NCBI GenBank assembly: GCA_902789725.1
Contig: CADAPC010000003.1
Span: forward strand, 28,124 to 92,123
From: an uncultured Bacteroidales bacterium
GTDB taxonomy: Bacteria > Bacteroidota > Bacteroidia > Bacteroidales > Bacteroidaceae
Length of the DNA stretch: 64,000 nt
Reading direction: 5' to 3'
The position numbers and the translations under genes were made by a program. The notes beneath the pieces are model-generated. The model saw only the letters and a program-made list of their open reading frames with translations. It did not search any database and had not been told where the DNA came from. Shown here in pieces: positions 47,650-57,960 of the stretch; positions within the stretch are counted from its first letter, which is position 1, and every line of letters begins with the position of its first letter.

Positions 47650-50600
47650 ACCGTTTTGTCCTGCTCCATCAGCGAGCGCAAACTTTGTATGCCCTGATGG
47701 TTATTGTCAAGAGTTTCCACCTCGCGCAGGTATTGCTCAGCATGAGCCCTGTCGCCAAGTCCATAATAACCTAAGGCGAGCATATACTTGCAGTGGATGA
47801 GATTCTTCGTGTCTAAGGAATCCTCCCAAATGAGCAGGTCGGGCAACGAGACGGCAAAGTAGTCCATGATGACGTGGTCGAAGATGTGCTGCTTGCCATA
47901 ATTAATGAGCTTATTGAACAGGCTGCACGCTTTATTCTCTTGTCCCAGTTTGCGATAGCACAGAGCTGCATAGAAAATCTTATCGGGTTTGGCATCATTG
48001 TAGTACATGGCTGCAGCAGGTTCCGTGGGTCCTTGGGTGCCCTCTTCGTAACGGCCTAAGAAGTAGAGGAAGTCATTGTCCTGTGCTCCGTAAAGCTTTC
48101 CCTCTCCCAGATGATGGGGAAACACAAGACATTCCTCTAACAGTTGCTTGGCACGCGTGTCGGCAGGGTCTTTCTTCAGCAGTTGCTTGGCTATTTCCAA
48201 ACGGCACAATTGGTACTGCCCACTCACCTTGCCTTCCCCACCCTCCCAGGGGTGGAAAGTCCGTCGGTCAATGATTTCCTTTGCCTCCTCAAAGCAGCCC
48301 AAACTGTTGAGCAGCGTGGCCACTTCAAGCACCAAGTCGTCACGGCGTTCCACCAATTCGGGATAGTGCTGCAAGAAGTCGAGACGTTTCTGATGCGGAT
48401 GGTGCAAACGCTTATAGAGCTGGTCGAGTTCCATGAGTGTGCGCTCGTCATTTTCGTTAAGGTGGAACGCCCGCTCCATATACTCCACAGCCTCTTCATG
48501 ACGATGCTGCTTGTTGAAACGTGCCAAAGCAAGATTGCGCCACACGGTGGGGTACTCAGGATTGAGCTGTGCCGACAGTTCCCAATTCTCAATGGCAAGG
48601 TCGTACTGACGGGCAGCATAGTAGAGGCAGCCAAGATAATAAGGTGCGTGTGCCCCCTTCGGATTCTCCCGTTTAGCCCGCTCCAACACTATCACATCCT
48701 CCAAACGGTTCGGGAAGCAATAGTCGGGACAGAGTTGTTCTGCCTTTTCCCACTCACCCAAATAATAATAGGTCATAGGTGTGACTGCACCTTCTTCGAT
48801 GGCTATCTGCCAAATGGCACGGGCTTCATCCGTAAGCCCAGCGGCTTGATAGTCAAGAGCCACCTCGTCATAGTTTTGTGCAGAGTGGCGCAACATCTGT
48901 TTCATGTCTGCCAAAACCGGCTCATCCTGCGTAAGCAGATATTTCTCATAGCGGCAGCCATAGTTGAAAAGGTCCAGGGCCAGCGACTCATCAATAAGAG
49001 CCAAGGCTTCTTCTTCTCGCCTAAGCGTGCGCAACACGGATACTTTCAGCGCACGGGCTTTGTGGTTGTGCCCATTGCTGATGAGACAGCGGTCAAGCTC
49101 ATCCAAAGCATCCTCAAAGCGTCCTTCGCTCACCGAAATCTTGGCAGCTTCAAAGTATCCAGCATCGGCCTGAGCCTTGGTCCAGGTGGCTTTCCAAAAG
49201 AATTCGTAAGCCTCATGCCATTTGCTGTTCAACGATGAATGATTGGCGACAGGGAATGCACCTTGATACTTCAATGCCAAAGCCAAATTGTAAATAGGTT
49301 CCGAGTCGTAGGGATTGGGGTTGCGCTTTTGTGAGAGTTTCACGGCTTTGCGCAGATACTGCTCAGCCCAATCAAAACGTCCTTTGCGAATATACCACAG
49401 CCCCATTGCATTCAAGCAGCGGATGTCATTGGGATCACGGCGTAAAGCCTCCTCATAATAGTCGGTACATTGCCAAGTGGCATGGCGATACTGTTCAAGG
49501 TGCAACCCTGTCAGGTAGAGCTGCTCGTTCGTCTTAATTTGCTCAGGCAGCAGGGCGGCCTCAGCACTGTCTGGAATGGGGCGAATTTCGTCGGCTTCAG
49601 CATGCCATTGAAGCACGGCGTGCTGGCCATAAACGAAGGTCTTCACTATTTCGAAAGAGAGTTCGTTGAATTTTGCATCCTTCACATCAACGATTTCCAC
49701 GAGCACGGCCTCTGGCGAAAGTGTCAATTCCTTATTATAATACACCTCACCGCCATCATGGCGAAGCATGATGCCAACCGTCTGCTTCGACGTAGCGAAC
49801 ACCTTAAATTCCACCTTTCCATTGCCTATATCATTGATATTGAATACAAGGTCCTTGGATGCCTCCTTCACCACCCCTAACTCCCGATAGGGCATGAAGT
49901 ACTGCACAAACTGCTTCTCTTCGTAAGGCATCAGCCATGTGAAGTCGGGCTGGTTCTCTGTATAGACACCTGCCATCAGCTCAATGTAAGGACGGAACCC
50001 CTTGCGGTCAAAGCCCCATTGCTGCATCTCCTCAGTCGAAGCCTCATCCGTCAGGTTGCGGTCCCAAGCACGTCCGAAGTCTCCATTACCCCAGGTCCAC
50101 TGCTTCTTGCCGGGCGAAAAATGGTGACTGGCCACATGCAGCATACCGCAGCGGGTGTCGTTCTCATAGCCGCCCTCGAAATTGAAGCGACTGTTCACAC
50201 CCATATAGCTGGTGGGCACAAAGATGTTCTTGTAGTTCGAAATGTCAACCCCTGCCGAATAGTCCATCTTGTAATAGGTGCCGGTGGCAATGGGGAAACT
50301 GCTGACAGCACGTTTGCCATGATCGAACACTGCATTGATGTCAGGTGGGAACACGCTCTGGTAGGCATCGTTCACCTCCACTGCGGGGTTAGCCCACCAA
50401 AGGAAGGTCTGAGGCACATCGGTGCGATTATATAAGCGCCCTTTAATCTCTAAGTATGCACAGCCAGGGCGCAAGGTGAACCCAGCCATCCCTTTCTGAT
50501 GGAACATCTTTTCCATTTCGCTCACCCACACACTCACCGAGCCATCAGCATTCTCCTCTATGCAGGTGTCAACAGGCATGAAGGTCGTAGGACGGTGGTG

Positions 50601-50957
50601 CTGCGGCCAGTTGAACTCGATGCCGCCCGAAATCCATGGTCCCACAAGTCCCACCAGCGCAGGCTTGATGACATGATTGTAATAAACAAAGTGACGCTTG
50701 GCTATTTTGTCGTATGCCATTTGCACACGTCCACCCAGTTCTGGCAGCACCATCACTTTGATGTATTCATTCTCAAGCCAAATAGCTTGATAGGTCTTAT
50801 CTACCTTCACGTCATTCATCGTCTCAATAACGGGATAGGGATAGACCACACCACTTGAACCCTGATAGACACGCTTCTCCAAAAACATAGGGTTCTTCTC
50901 TGGCTTTCCCACCTCATACGTGGGAATTGTCACTATGTCTCTCCAAGCTTTTACCAT
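47646..50957 (-). CDS. DUF5107 domain protein with TPR repeats
   Basis: Predicted carbohydrate-active or sugar-sensing cytoplasmic protein; no signal peptide. 1103 aa. The N-terminal 400 residues form the DUF5107 region, with a galactose-mutarotase-like layout (ENEYIKVMVLPELGGRVQMAYDKIAKRHFVYYNHVIKPALVG, then GGIEFNWPQHHRPTTFMPVD). After a beta-rich linker, TPR repeats run from about residue 480 to the end (SEPIYNLALALKYQGAF, GDRAHAEQYLREVETLDNN). It begins 34 bases after a sugar/H+ symporter, so the two form an operon. Such pairs are found in Bacteroidota near sugar-use genes; the exact reaction is unknown. Confidence 0.85.
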   Translation of the reverse strand: MVKAWRDIVTIPTYEVGKPEKNPMFLEKRVYQGSSGVVYPYPVIETMNDVKVDKTYQAIWLENEYIKVMVLPELGGRVQMAYDKIAKRHFVYYNHVIKPALVGLVGPWISGGIEFNWPQHHRPTTFMPVDTCIEENADGSVSVWVSEMEKMFHQKGMAGFTLRPGCAYLEIKGRLYNRTDVPQTFLWWANPAVEVNDAYQSVFPPDINAVFDHGKRAVSSFPIATGTYYKMDYSAGVDISNYKNIFVPTSYMGVNSRFNFEGGYENDTRCGMLHVASHHFSPGKKQWTWGNGDFGRAWDRNLTDEASTEEMQQWGFDRKGFRPYIELMAGVYTENQPDFTWLMPYEEKQFVQYFMPYRELGVVKEASKDLVFNINDIGNGKVEFKVFATSKQTVGIMLRHDGGEVYYNKELTLSPEAVLVEIVDVKDAKFNELSFEIVKTFVYGQHAVLQWHAEADEIRPIPDSAEAALLPEQIKTNEQLYLTGLHLEQYRHATWQCTDYYEEALRRDPNDIRCLNAMGLWYIRKGRFDWAEQYLRKAVKLSQKRNPNPYDSEPIYNLALALKYQGAFPVANHSSLNSKWHEAYEFFWKATWTKAQADAGYFEAAKISVSEGRFEDALDELDRCLISNGHNHKARALKVSVLRTLRREEEALALIDESLALDLFNYGCRYEKYLLTQDEPVLADMKQMLRHSAQNYDEVALDYQAAGLTDEARAIWQIAIEEGAVTPMTYYYLGEWEKAEQLCPDYCFPNRLEDVIVLERAKRENPKGAHAPYYLGCLYYAARQYDLAIENWELSAQLNPEYPTVWRNLALARFNKQHRHEEAVEYMERAFHLNENDERTLMELDQLYKRLHHPHQKRLDFLQHYPELVERRDDLVLEVATLLNSLGCFEEAKEIIDRRTFHPWEGGEGKVSGQYQLCRLEIAKQLLKKDPADTRAKQLLEECLVFPHHLGEGKLYGAQDNDFLYFLGRYEEGTQGPTEPAAAMYYNDAKPDKIFYAALCYRKLGQENKACSLFNKLINYGKQHIFDHVIMDYFAVSLPDLLIWEDSLDTKNLIHCKYMLALGYYGLGDRAHAEQYLREVETLDNNHQGIQSLRSLMEQDKTV

Positions 50958-50991
50958 TGCTTTTTCTTTATATCATTATATTGTTAAGTCA

Positions 50992-52299
50992 TCATTCTTT
51001 CTCCGACACCAACTCGCTTTCCAGCTCATCGAGCGACTTACCTTTGGTTTCTGGACAACAGCGGAACAGGAACACAAAGGCGCAGCAACAGATGGCTGCA
51101 TATACCCAGAAGGTGCCGCTGGAACCGAGGGCTGCATTCATCGAGGGGAAAGAGAAAGTCAGCGTACAGCACCCCACCCACAAGGCGAAGGTGCAGGTAG
51201 CCATGGCCACTCCACGCACATGGTTGGGGAATATCTCTGCCAACAGGGTCCACGTCACCGGACCAAGCGTCATAGCATACACCGAAATGGCTGCCACCAC
51301 GAGTGCCACCATGACGAAGCCCGTCAGATGCATCGCATAGCAGGCACCCAATATTAGATAAATCACTCCTAAACCACCTGCACCAAGCAGAATGAGTGTG
51401 CGACGCCCCCACCGCTCTATCGTATAGAGAGCCACGAACGTAAACACCACATTGGCCACACCCGTAATGACAATATTGATGAACATGCCATCAACATCAA
51501 AGCCCGCACCGACAAAAATCTCCTGTGCATAGTTGAAGATAACGTTCGTGCCACACCATTGTTGAAACGCTGCTATGACGAGTCCGAGCAGCAGTACCCG
51601 TCCATATTTCTTATGGAACAATTCTCGCAATCCTGCCTCCTGACCACTCGCTGGCTGCGATTTTGTCTCACCCTTTAAGCGCTGACACACAGGACTCTCA
51701 GGAATAAAGAAACTCATAACCAAGAACAATGCGGCTGGCAGCGTTTCAGCCCAAAACATCCAGCGCCAACCCCACTCCACGTTCCATGCCTGCTCAGCAG
51801 GCACAGTGGTGTCGCGAGCCAGTAACATGTTGACAATCTGCGCCGACAGAATACCCAATACGATGGTCATCTGGTTGAGACTCACCATACGTCCGCGAAT
51901 TTCGGCAGGACTCACCTCTGCAATGTACATCGGCGACAAGGCCGAAGCTACACCAATGCCCATCCCGCCCACAAAGCGCCATATATTAAACAAGGTGAAG
52001 TCGTCAAACCAGCCCGTGCCGATGGCAGAGGTGGTAAAAAATGCGGCCGACAACACCAGCAGCGGTTTGCGCCCATAGCGGTCGGCCAATGCACCTGCCA
52101 CCATCGCTCCCACCAAACAACCCACCAAGGCTGTGGTCATGGCCACGCCCTGCATCAAGGGACTGTTGGAAATACCAAAAAACAATTCATAGAAAGGCTT
52201 TGCACCACCAATGACCACCCAGTCGTAACCGAAAAGCAGGCCACCCATGGCCGACACTGAGCAGATAAAATAGAGAAAAGACTTGCTGTCTCGCAACAT
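50992..52299 (-). CDS. Sugar porter MFS transporter (XylE-like)
   Basis: Inner-membrane H+-coupled sugar importer. 435 aa with 12 membrane segments. Sugar-porter marks: LFGYDWVVIGGAKPF, GALADRYGRKPLLV (RxGRR type), GIGVASALSPMYIAEVSPAEIRGRMVSLNQ, PESPVCQRLKG, and VTWTLLAEIFPNHVRGVAMA. XylE-like pentose uptake is plausible given the arabinose and GH51 genes in the window, but specificity is not shown. It precedes the DUF5107 gene by 34 bases. A candidate -7 element lies at 52339. Confidence 0.92.
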   Translation of the reverse strand: MLRDSKSFLYFICSVSAMGGLLFGYDWVVIGGAKPFYELFFGISNSPLMQGVAMTTALVGCLVGAMVAGALADRYGRKPLLVLSAAFFTTSAIGTGWFDDFTLFNIWRFVGGMGIGVASALSPMYIAEVSPAEIRGRMVSLNQMTIVLGILSAQIVNMLLARDTTVPAEQAWNVEWGWRWMFWAETLPAALFLVMSFFIPESPVCQRLKGETKSQPASGQEAGLRELFHKKYGRVLLLGLVIAAFQQWCGTNVIFNYAQEIFVGAGFDVDGMFINIVITGVANVVFTFVALYTIERWGRRTLILLGAGGLGVIYLILGACYAMHLTGFVMVALVVAAISVYAMTLGPVTWTLLAEIFPNHVRGVAMATCTFALWVGCCTLTFSFPSMNAALGSSGTFWVYAAICCCAFVFLFRCCPETKGKSLDELESELVSEKE

Positions 52300-52338
52300 A
52301 AAGGTAAGTTTTTAATAGAATAGATTATTTTGACGGTG

Positions 52339-52346
52339 CAAATATA
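52339..52346 (-). promoter_or_regulatory. Candidate -7 element of the sugar porter gene
   Basis: On the minus strand TATATTTG fits TAnnTTTG. No full -33 is seen at the right distance. The remaining gap to 52613 holds no gene: it has a directly repeated ATCCAATAATT (52544 and 52567) and is AT-rich. Confidence 0.5.
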
Positions 52347-52613
52347 ACCATTTTCCTTTATATCCAGAAAGAAAAAGGAGAGAAACATGATATTTTCTCC
52401 TGATTTCTAACAGAAAGGAGGGCTGTTCCCATCGCTGTTGCGAAATATTCTTCCTTTATACAAGTTGCGCAAGCTGAAAAGACCTGCCAATGCAAGCTAT
52501 TTTCTCTCCTACAGCACATTCTGTGCCTTGGAAAAACAATAAAATCCAATAATTACCAAAAATTTTATCCAATAATTTTTATCATAAATCGGCATTATTT
52601 CCCGACCACGAAC

Positions 52614-52648
52614 AAAAAAGGGCATGTGCCATGAGTGACACATGCCCT
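52614..52648 (-). terminator. Terminator of the ilv operon
   Basis: Perfect 10-bp stem AGGGCATGTG / CACATGCCCT with a 10-base loop; on the minus strand it is followed by six T. 22 bases past the ilvC stop. Confidence 0.92.
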
Positions 52649-52670
52649 ACCCTATGTGGGGATGAAAAAA

Positions 52671-53714
52671 TTAGTTGTTCTCTGGACGGAGCTGACGAAC
52701 CACTTCGGCAGTGCGCCACATCTCTGAATCGTGGAGAGCAGCAAGCTCCTTCTCCAAACCTACGCGGTAGTCGGGCTTAGAGTTAGCGTCGATAGCAATC
52801 TGAGCCTCATGACCAGACTTCACCGAAGCATAGAGCTTTTCAACCACAGGCTTGATGGCATCGTGGAAAGGACCCATCCAGTCGAGGGCACCACGCTGTG
52901 CTGTAGTGGAGCAGTTAGCATACATCCAGTCCATACCCTTCTGAGCAAAGAGAGGCATGAGCGACTGAGTGAGTTCCTCTACTGTCTCGTTGAAAGCCTC
53001 AGATGGCGTGTGACCATTCTCGCGGAGCACCTCATACTGAGCGAGGAGCAGACCCTGAATAGCACCCATGAGCGAACCGCGCTCACCAGTGAGGTCGGAA
53101 GTTGCCTCGCGTTGAAAAGTAGTTTCGAACAAGTAGCCAGAACCAATGCCGATGCCCAGTGCCAGCGTGCGGTCAAGAGCCTTGCCTGTTGCGTCCTGAT
53201 ACACAGCGTAGGAAGAGTTCAAGCCGCGACCTTCAAGGAACATAGTGCGGAGCGATGTGCCAGAACCCTTAGGAGCCACCATGATGACATCGATGTCCTT
53301 GGCAGGAACACAGCCAGTGCGGTCGTTCCAAGTGATGGCAAAGCCATGAGAGAAGTAGAGGGCCTTGCCCGGAGTGAGGTACTTCTTCAGAGTGGGCCAT
53401 ACAGACATTACTGCAGCGTCGGACAGGAGACACATAACGATGGTGCCCTTTTCAGCTGCCTCTTCAATGGAGAAGAGCGTTTCACCTGGCACCCAACCGT
53501 CCTTGATAGCCTTTTCAAAAGTCTTACCCTGACGCTGACCAACAATGACATTGAAGCCATTGTCGCGGAGGTTGCAAGCCTGACCAGGACCTTGAACACC
53601 ATAACCAATCACTGCGATAGTCTCGTCCTTGAGAATTTCGCGAGCCTTCTCGAGTGGGAACTCTTCACGTGTCATTACCTCTTCGATAACGCCACCAAAA
53701 TTCATTTTTGCCAT
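52671..53714 (-). CDS. ilvC: Ketol-acid reductoisomerase
   Basis: Converts acetohydroxy acids to dihydroxy acids in valine and isoleucine synthesis, using NAD(P)H and Mg2+. 347 aa, the short class I type. Rossmann motif AVIGYGVQGPGQACNLRDNGFNVIVGQRQG, metal-binding region FETTFQREATSDLTGERGSLMGA, and C-terminal GHEAQIAIDANSKPDYRV. Last gene of the ilv operon, 59 bases after ilvN. The gap holds a small stem-loop (GCAAGG / CCTTGC, 53740-53756) with no T-run, so it is not a terminator. Confidence 0.97.
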   Translation of the reverse strand: MAKMNFGGVIEEVMTREEFPLEKAREILKDETIAVIGYGVQGPGQACNLRDNGFNVIVGQRQGKTFEKAIKDGWVPGETLFSIEEAAEKGTIVMCLLSDAAVMSVWPTLKKYLTPGKALYFSHGFAITWNDRTGCVPAKDIDVIMVAPKGSGTSLRTMFLEGRGLNSSYAVYQDATGKALDRTLALGIGIGSGYLFETTFQREATSDLTGERGSLMGAIQGLLLAQYEVLRENGHTPSEAFNETVEELTQSLMPLFAQKGMDWMYANCSTTAQRGALDWMGPFHDAIKPVVEKLYASVKSGHEAQIAIDANSKPDYRVGLEKELAALHDSEMWRTAEVVRQLRPENN

Positions 53715-53773
53715 TTTGCGTTTTGTTTTTTTAGATTGTGCAAGGATGATCCTTGCGGGTTATTAATAGAAAT

Positions 53774-54463
53774 TCACTTATTAGCTTTTGCCAATTTCTT
53801 AGATTCGCGCACAGCCAGATACTCGTCCAGATGCTCCACACGGCTCTTGGTTATGCATATGCGGCCTGAGCGCACAAACTGCAAAACACAATCCATCGCC
53901 TTCAGTGTGTCGAAGAGTGAAAGGATGTCGTTTGTGATTCCCGTCACCTCCACCACAGCGTAGGTATTGTTCACCTCGATGATGCGTGCATTGTGGAAAC
54001 GAATCATCCTACCCACATCAGGATTCTTCAGCATGACAGGAGTGCTCAGCTTGAAGAGAGCCGTCTCATTGATGAAGAGTTCGTCATCGGTGTAGTAATG
54101 CGCTTGGAGCACTTCGATGCGCTTTTCCACCTGCGCTGTAAGCATCTTGGCCACGTGCTCGTCACAATTCGCAGTGACGGTGTATTTGTGTGCCCCCGGT
54201 GTACTGGAAGCACACACATTCAGCGATTCGATATTCACCTGACGCCTGGTGAAGACGGCTGTGATTTGCGAAAGCAGACCTGGCACATTCTCTGAGTAAA
54301 TCAGGAACGTATAGAGCTTTGTACCTTTATTTTGTTCCATGTTTGGAGTTTGTACTTTAATATTTTGTTCTTGAGGCCGACCCTGTTCGAGCATCCGTTG
54401 GCATTTGCCGCATGAAGAGCACTCGCCACATTGTCCGCCAAAGGTTTTCTTTGTTGTTTGCAT
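53774..54463 (-). CDS. ilvN: Acetolactate synthase small (regulatory) subunit with Cys-rich N-terminal extension
   Basis: Regulatory ACT-domain subunit that binds valine and activates IlvB. 229 aa. The usual family start would be M42 (ATG 54340, MEQNKGTKLYTFLIYSENVPGLLSQITAVF); ACT domains follow to about residue 120 and a C-terminal ALS_ss_C domain to 215. Upstream of M42 the frame stays open to ATG 54463, which forms a TGATG overlap with the ilvB stop. That gives 41 extra residues with a cysteine cluster, CGECSSCGKC. Translational coupling supports the long form, but an internal start at 54340, preceded by an AT-rich leader, is equally possible. Confidence 0.9.
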   Translation of the reverse strand: MQTTKKTFGGQCGECSSCGKCQRMLEQGRPQEQNIKVQTPNMEQNKGTKLYTFLIYSENVPGLLSQITAVFTRRQVNIESLNVCASSTPGAHKYTVTANCDEHVAKMLTAQVEKRIEVLQAHYYTDDELFINETALFKLSTPVMLKNPDVGRMIRFHNARIIEVNNTYAVVEVTGITNDILSLFDTLKAMDCVLQFVRSGRICITKSRVEHLDEYLAVRESKKLAKANK

Positions 54464-56154
54464 CACACCTCAAGCAGCATTTCGTCGATGTTAGCTCCAG
54501 GAGGTGTCATTGGCAGCACATTGTCTTCTTCCTTGATGGCGCACTGCAAGAGATATGGTCCAGGTGTTGCCAGCATTTCGGCGATGGCAGCATCGAGGTC
54601 GTGACGTTCAATCACCGTCTTGGCGGGAATTCCGTAACCTTGTGCTATCAACTCGTAGTTGGGATTTAGCATGGGGGTAAATGAGTAGCGACGAGCGAAG
54701 AACATTTCCTGCCACTGGCGCACATTGCCGAGGTAGTTGTTGTTCAAGAGAATAATCTTGACGGGAGCGCCTTGCTCCATGATGGTGCCCAGCTCCTGAA
54801 TAGTCATCTGCAAGCCACCATCACCCACAAAGAGACACACCGTGCGGTCTGGTGCGCCAAACGTGGCGCCGATGGCAGCAGGCAAACCAAAGCCCATGGT
54901 GCCCAAACCGCCCGAAGTGACCACCGAGCGTTCCTTCGTAAACTTGAAATATCGGCAAGCCATCAGTTGGTTCTGTCCCACGTCGGTCACCATGATGGCC
55001 TCGTTGTTGGAAGCTTCGCTCACCTTGCGAATCACCTCGCCCATGAGCAGTGGTCCTTCTTTGGGATGCAAAGCCCTGTCGATGACTTTTTCATATTCCT
55101 TCTCATTGTAAGGCTTGAAGCCTTCAATCCAGGCTGTATGTTTGGAGGTGTCCACCAGCTTCGTCACAGCCGCCAAGGTTTCCTTACAGTTGCCCAGCAC
55201 AGACAGTGTGACAGGCACATTCTTGTTGAATTCAGCGGGGTCAATATCGAAATGAATAATCTTGGCTTGCTTAGCGTATGTGGCCAAATTACCCGTCACA
55301 CGGTCATCGAAACGCATGCCGACAGCAATGAGCAAATCGCACTGATTCGTCATCACGTTGGGACCAAGATTGCCATGCATGCCAAGAATGCCCATGTTCA
55401 AACGATGGTCAGACGGAATGGCCGACAGACCCAGGAAGGTGGTACCACAAGGAATGTCGGCTTTTTCCAACAACGTGCGCAGTTCCTGCTGAGCATTGCC
55501 CAGCTCTACACCTTGCCCCACCAGCACGAAGGGTTTCACGCTGTTGTTAATCATCTTGGCCGCACGCTCAATGTCGGTCATGTTCACGTCGGGTTCAGGG
55601 TCATAGCTGCGGATGAAGTTCACCTTGGCAGGTTCAAAGTCAACCAGGCTGGTCTGCGCATTCTTGGCAAAGTCGAGCACCACAGGCCCAGGACGTCCGC
55701 TCTTGGCGATGTAGAAGGCACGGGCAACAGCCCAAGCCACATCCTCCGCCCGGCGAATCTGATAGCTCCACTTGCTGATGGGCGACGTGATGCCCACCAC
55801 ATCAACCTCTTGGAATGCATCGGTTCCCAGCATGGCCACACCCACCTGCCCGCAAACAACCACCAAAGGGGTGGAATCAATCATTGCGTCGGCAATACCA
55901 GTCACGGTGTTGGTGGCTCCAGGCCCCGACGTTACGATGGCACACCCCACCTTTCCACTCACCCGCGCATAGCCCTGAGCGGCATGCACAGCACCCTGCT
56001 CGTGACGAACCAGAATGTGATTCAGCGTTTTCTTATGATCATAGAGTGCATCGTAAGTAGGCATAATGCTCCCCCCGGGATAGCCAAACAGCACATCCAC
56101 GCCTTCATGTTCAAGGGCGCGCATCAACGCCTCAGCACCTGTTATTTTTTCCAT
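54463..56154 (-). CDS. ilvB: Acetolactate synthase large subunit
   Basis: Thiamine-diphosphate enzyme joining two pyruvates, or pyruvate and 2-oxobutyrate. 563 aa. N-terminal TPP domain with the catalytic Glu in RHEQGAVHAAQGYARVSGKVGCAIVTSGPGATN, central FAD/TPP-like domain (TFLGLSAIPSDHRLNMGILGMHGN), and C-terminal VGDGGLQMTIQELGTIMEQGAPVKIILLNNNYLG with the metal-binding GDG...NN. Start ATG 56154 is 3 bases after the ilvD stop, and its own stop overlaps the ilvN start, so the three genes are tightly coupled. Confidence 0.97.
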   Translation of the reverse strand: MEKITGAEALMRALEHEGVDVLFGYPGGSIMPTYDALYDHKKTLNHILVRHEQGAVHAAQGYARVSGKVGCAIVTSGPGATNTVTGIADAMIDSTPLVVVCGQVGVAMLGTDAFQEVDVVGITSPISKWSYQIRRAEDVAWAVARAFYIAKSGRPGPVVLDFAKNAQTSLVDFEPAKVNFIRSYDPEPDVNMTDIERAAKMINNSVKPFVLVGQGVELGNAQQELRTLLEKADIPCGTTFLGLSAIPSDHRLNMGILGMHGNLGPNVMTNQCDLLIAVGMRFDDRVTGNLATYAKQAKIIHFDIDPAEFNKNVPVTLSVLGNCKETLAAVTKLVDTSKHTAWIEGFKPYNEKEYEKVIDRALHPKEGPLLMGEVIRKVSEASNNEAIMVTDVGQNQLMACRYFKFTKERSVVTSGGLGTMGFGLPAAIGATFGAPDRTVCLFVGDGGLQMTIQELGTIMEQGAPVKIILLNNNYLGNVRQWQEMFFARRYSFTPMLNPNYELIAQGYGIPAKTVIERHDLDAAIAEMLATPGPYLLQCAIKEEDNVLPMTPPGANIDEMLLEV

Positions 56155-56157
56155 ATC

Positions 56158-57960
56158 TTAATCTATAATTCTTACACCTCCCTTGTCGGCACTTGCCACG
56201 CTTTGGGCGTATGCACGGAGGGCTTTTGATACAACACGATTACGCTTGAGCGGCTGCTGTGGGCGTGCAGCCAATTCCTCGTCGCTAAGACGCACATTGA
56301 TGCTACGGTTTGGGATATCGATGTCGATGATGTCGCCATCCATAATCTTACCTATATTACCGCCTGAAGCTGCCTCAGGAGAAATGTGACCAATGGACAG
56401 GCCTGATGTTCCACCTGAGAAGCGTCCGTCGGTGATGAGGGCACATTCTTTGCCCATGTGCATGCTCTTAATATAAGAAGTGGGGTAAAGCATCTCCTGC
56501 ATACCTGGTCCACCCTTGGGACCTTCGTGTGTGATGACTACCACGTCGCCCTTCTTCACCTTGCCTCCCAGAATGCCCTCGCAAGCATCTTCTTGCGAAT
56601 CGAACACAACGGCAGGACCTGAGAATTTCCAAATGCTTTCATCCACTCCTGCAGTTTTTACCACGCATCCGTCTTGAGCGATATTGCCAAAGAGGATGGC
56701 CATACCGCCGTCCTTTGTGTAGGCATGCTCGATGTCGCGGATGCAACCGTTGGCGCGATCCGTGTCAAGAGTTTCGTAATTGGTGTTCTGAACGCCAAGC
56801 TGGTTGCAGAACACGCCAGCTGGAGCACTTGAATAGATGCGCCGTGCCTCAGGGTCGATATGCTCCTTCAGAATCGAATACTTCTCAATATCTTCGGCCA
56901 AAGTGGCAGCGTTCACACGCTTCACGCTGGTGTCAATCAGTCCGCCCTTAGCCAGCTCACCTAAAAGATTCAGCATGCCGCCGGCGCGTCCGCACTCCTG
57001 CACACTATACTTCTGTGAATTAGGAGCCAGCTTGCAGAGGAAGGGAGTCTTGCGCGAGAGTTTGTCGATGTCGGCCATTGTGAAATCCACACCGGCTTCC
57101 TGAGCCACTGCCAGCAGATGTAGCACCGTGTTGGTTGACGCACCCATGGCAATGTCGAGTGTCATGGCATTGAGGAATGCTGTGCGTGTGGCAATAGAAC
57201 GTGGCAGCACCGACTCATCGCCATCTTCATAGTATGCTAACGCATTCTTCACAATCTGACGGGCAGCCGCCCTCATCAGTTCCTTGCGGTTCACATGGGT
57301 GGCAAGGATGGTGCCGTTGCCAGGCAAGGAAAGACCAATAGCCTCGGTGAGATTGTTCATCGAATTAGCCGTGAACATGCCAGAGCAGCATCCGCAACCC
57401 GGACAGGCACGGTTTTCCACCTCTGCCAGTTCCTCATCGCTCACCGTCTTGTCGGCACCTTTCACCATGGCTGCAATCAAGTCGAGGTTTTCGCCTTTGT
57501 ACTTGCCCGCCTCCATGGGACCTCCGCTGACAAACACGGCGGGGATGTTCAGACGCATGGCAGCCATCAGCATGCCTGGGGTAATCTTGTCGCAGTTGGA
57601 AATGCAAATCATGGCATCAGCTTTGTGGGCATTGCACATGTACTCCACTGAGTCGGCAATAATGTCGCGCGAAGGGAGAGAATAAAGCATACCATCATGC
57701 CCCATGGCGATGCCATCGTCAATGGCAATTGTATTGAACTCTGCCGCATAGCACCCCATTTTCTCAATTTCGGCTTTCACAATCTGCCCTGCCTCATGCA
57801 GATGGGTGTGCCCTGGAACAAACTGGGTGAACGAATTGACAATGGCAATGATAGGCTTGCCAAACTGTTCGCGCTTCATGCCGTTGGCCACCCACAGGGC
57901 GCGAGCTCCAGCCATACGGCGACCTTCTGTGCAGACCGCACTACGTAACTGATGTTTCAT
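56158..57960 (-). CDS. ilvD: Dihydroxy-acid dehydratase
   Basis: Dehydrates dihydroxy acids to branched 2-oxo acids with an iron-sulfur cluster. 600 aa. The start at 57960 ([19 protein letters not shown]) matches the family; the frame stays open to 58134 but crosses the promoter. Signature Cys motifs: [21 protein letters not shown] and [27 protein letters not shown]; the conserved late region [28 protein letters not shown] is present. First gene of the ilv operon. A 110-base leader with alternative stem-loops precedes it (see 57961-58070). Confidence 0.96.
   Translation of the reverse strand: MKHQLRSAVCTEGRRMAGARALWVANGMKREQFGKPIIAIVNSFTQFVPGHTHLHEAGQIVKAEIEKMGCYAAEFNTIAIDDGIAMGHDGMLYSLPSRDIIADSVEYMCNAHKADAMICISNCDKITPGMLMAAMRLNIPAVFVSGGPMEAGKYKGENLDLIAAMVKGADKTVSDEELAEVENRACPGCGCCSGMFTANSMNNLTEAIGLSLPGNGTILATHVNRKELMRAAARQIVKNALAYYEDGDESVLPRSIATRTAFLNAMTLDIAMGASTNTVLHLLAVAQEAGVDFTMADIDKLSRKTPFLCKLAPNSQKYSVQECGRAGGMLNLLGELAKGGLIDTSVKRVNAATLAEDIEKYSILKEHIDPEARRIYSSAPAGVFCNQLGVQNTNYETLDTDRANGCIRDIEHAYTKDGGMAILFGNIAQDGCVVKTAGVDESIWKFSGPAVVFDSQEDACEGILGGKVKKGDVVVITHEGPKGGPGMQEMLYPTSYIKSMHMGKECALITDGRFSGGTSGLSIGHISPEAASGGNIGKIMDGDIIDIDIPNRSINVRLSDEELAARPQQPLKRNRVVSKALRAYAQSVASADKGGVRIID

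Noticed and set aside
53740..53756. Stem-loop between ilvN and ilvC as a terminator
   Set aside because: The stem is six pairs with no T-run after it in the transcription direction; it may be a processing or stability site but there is no support for termination.
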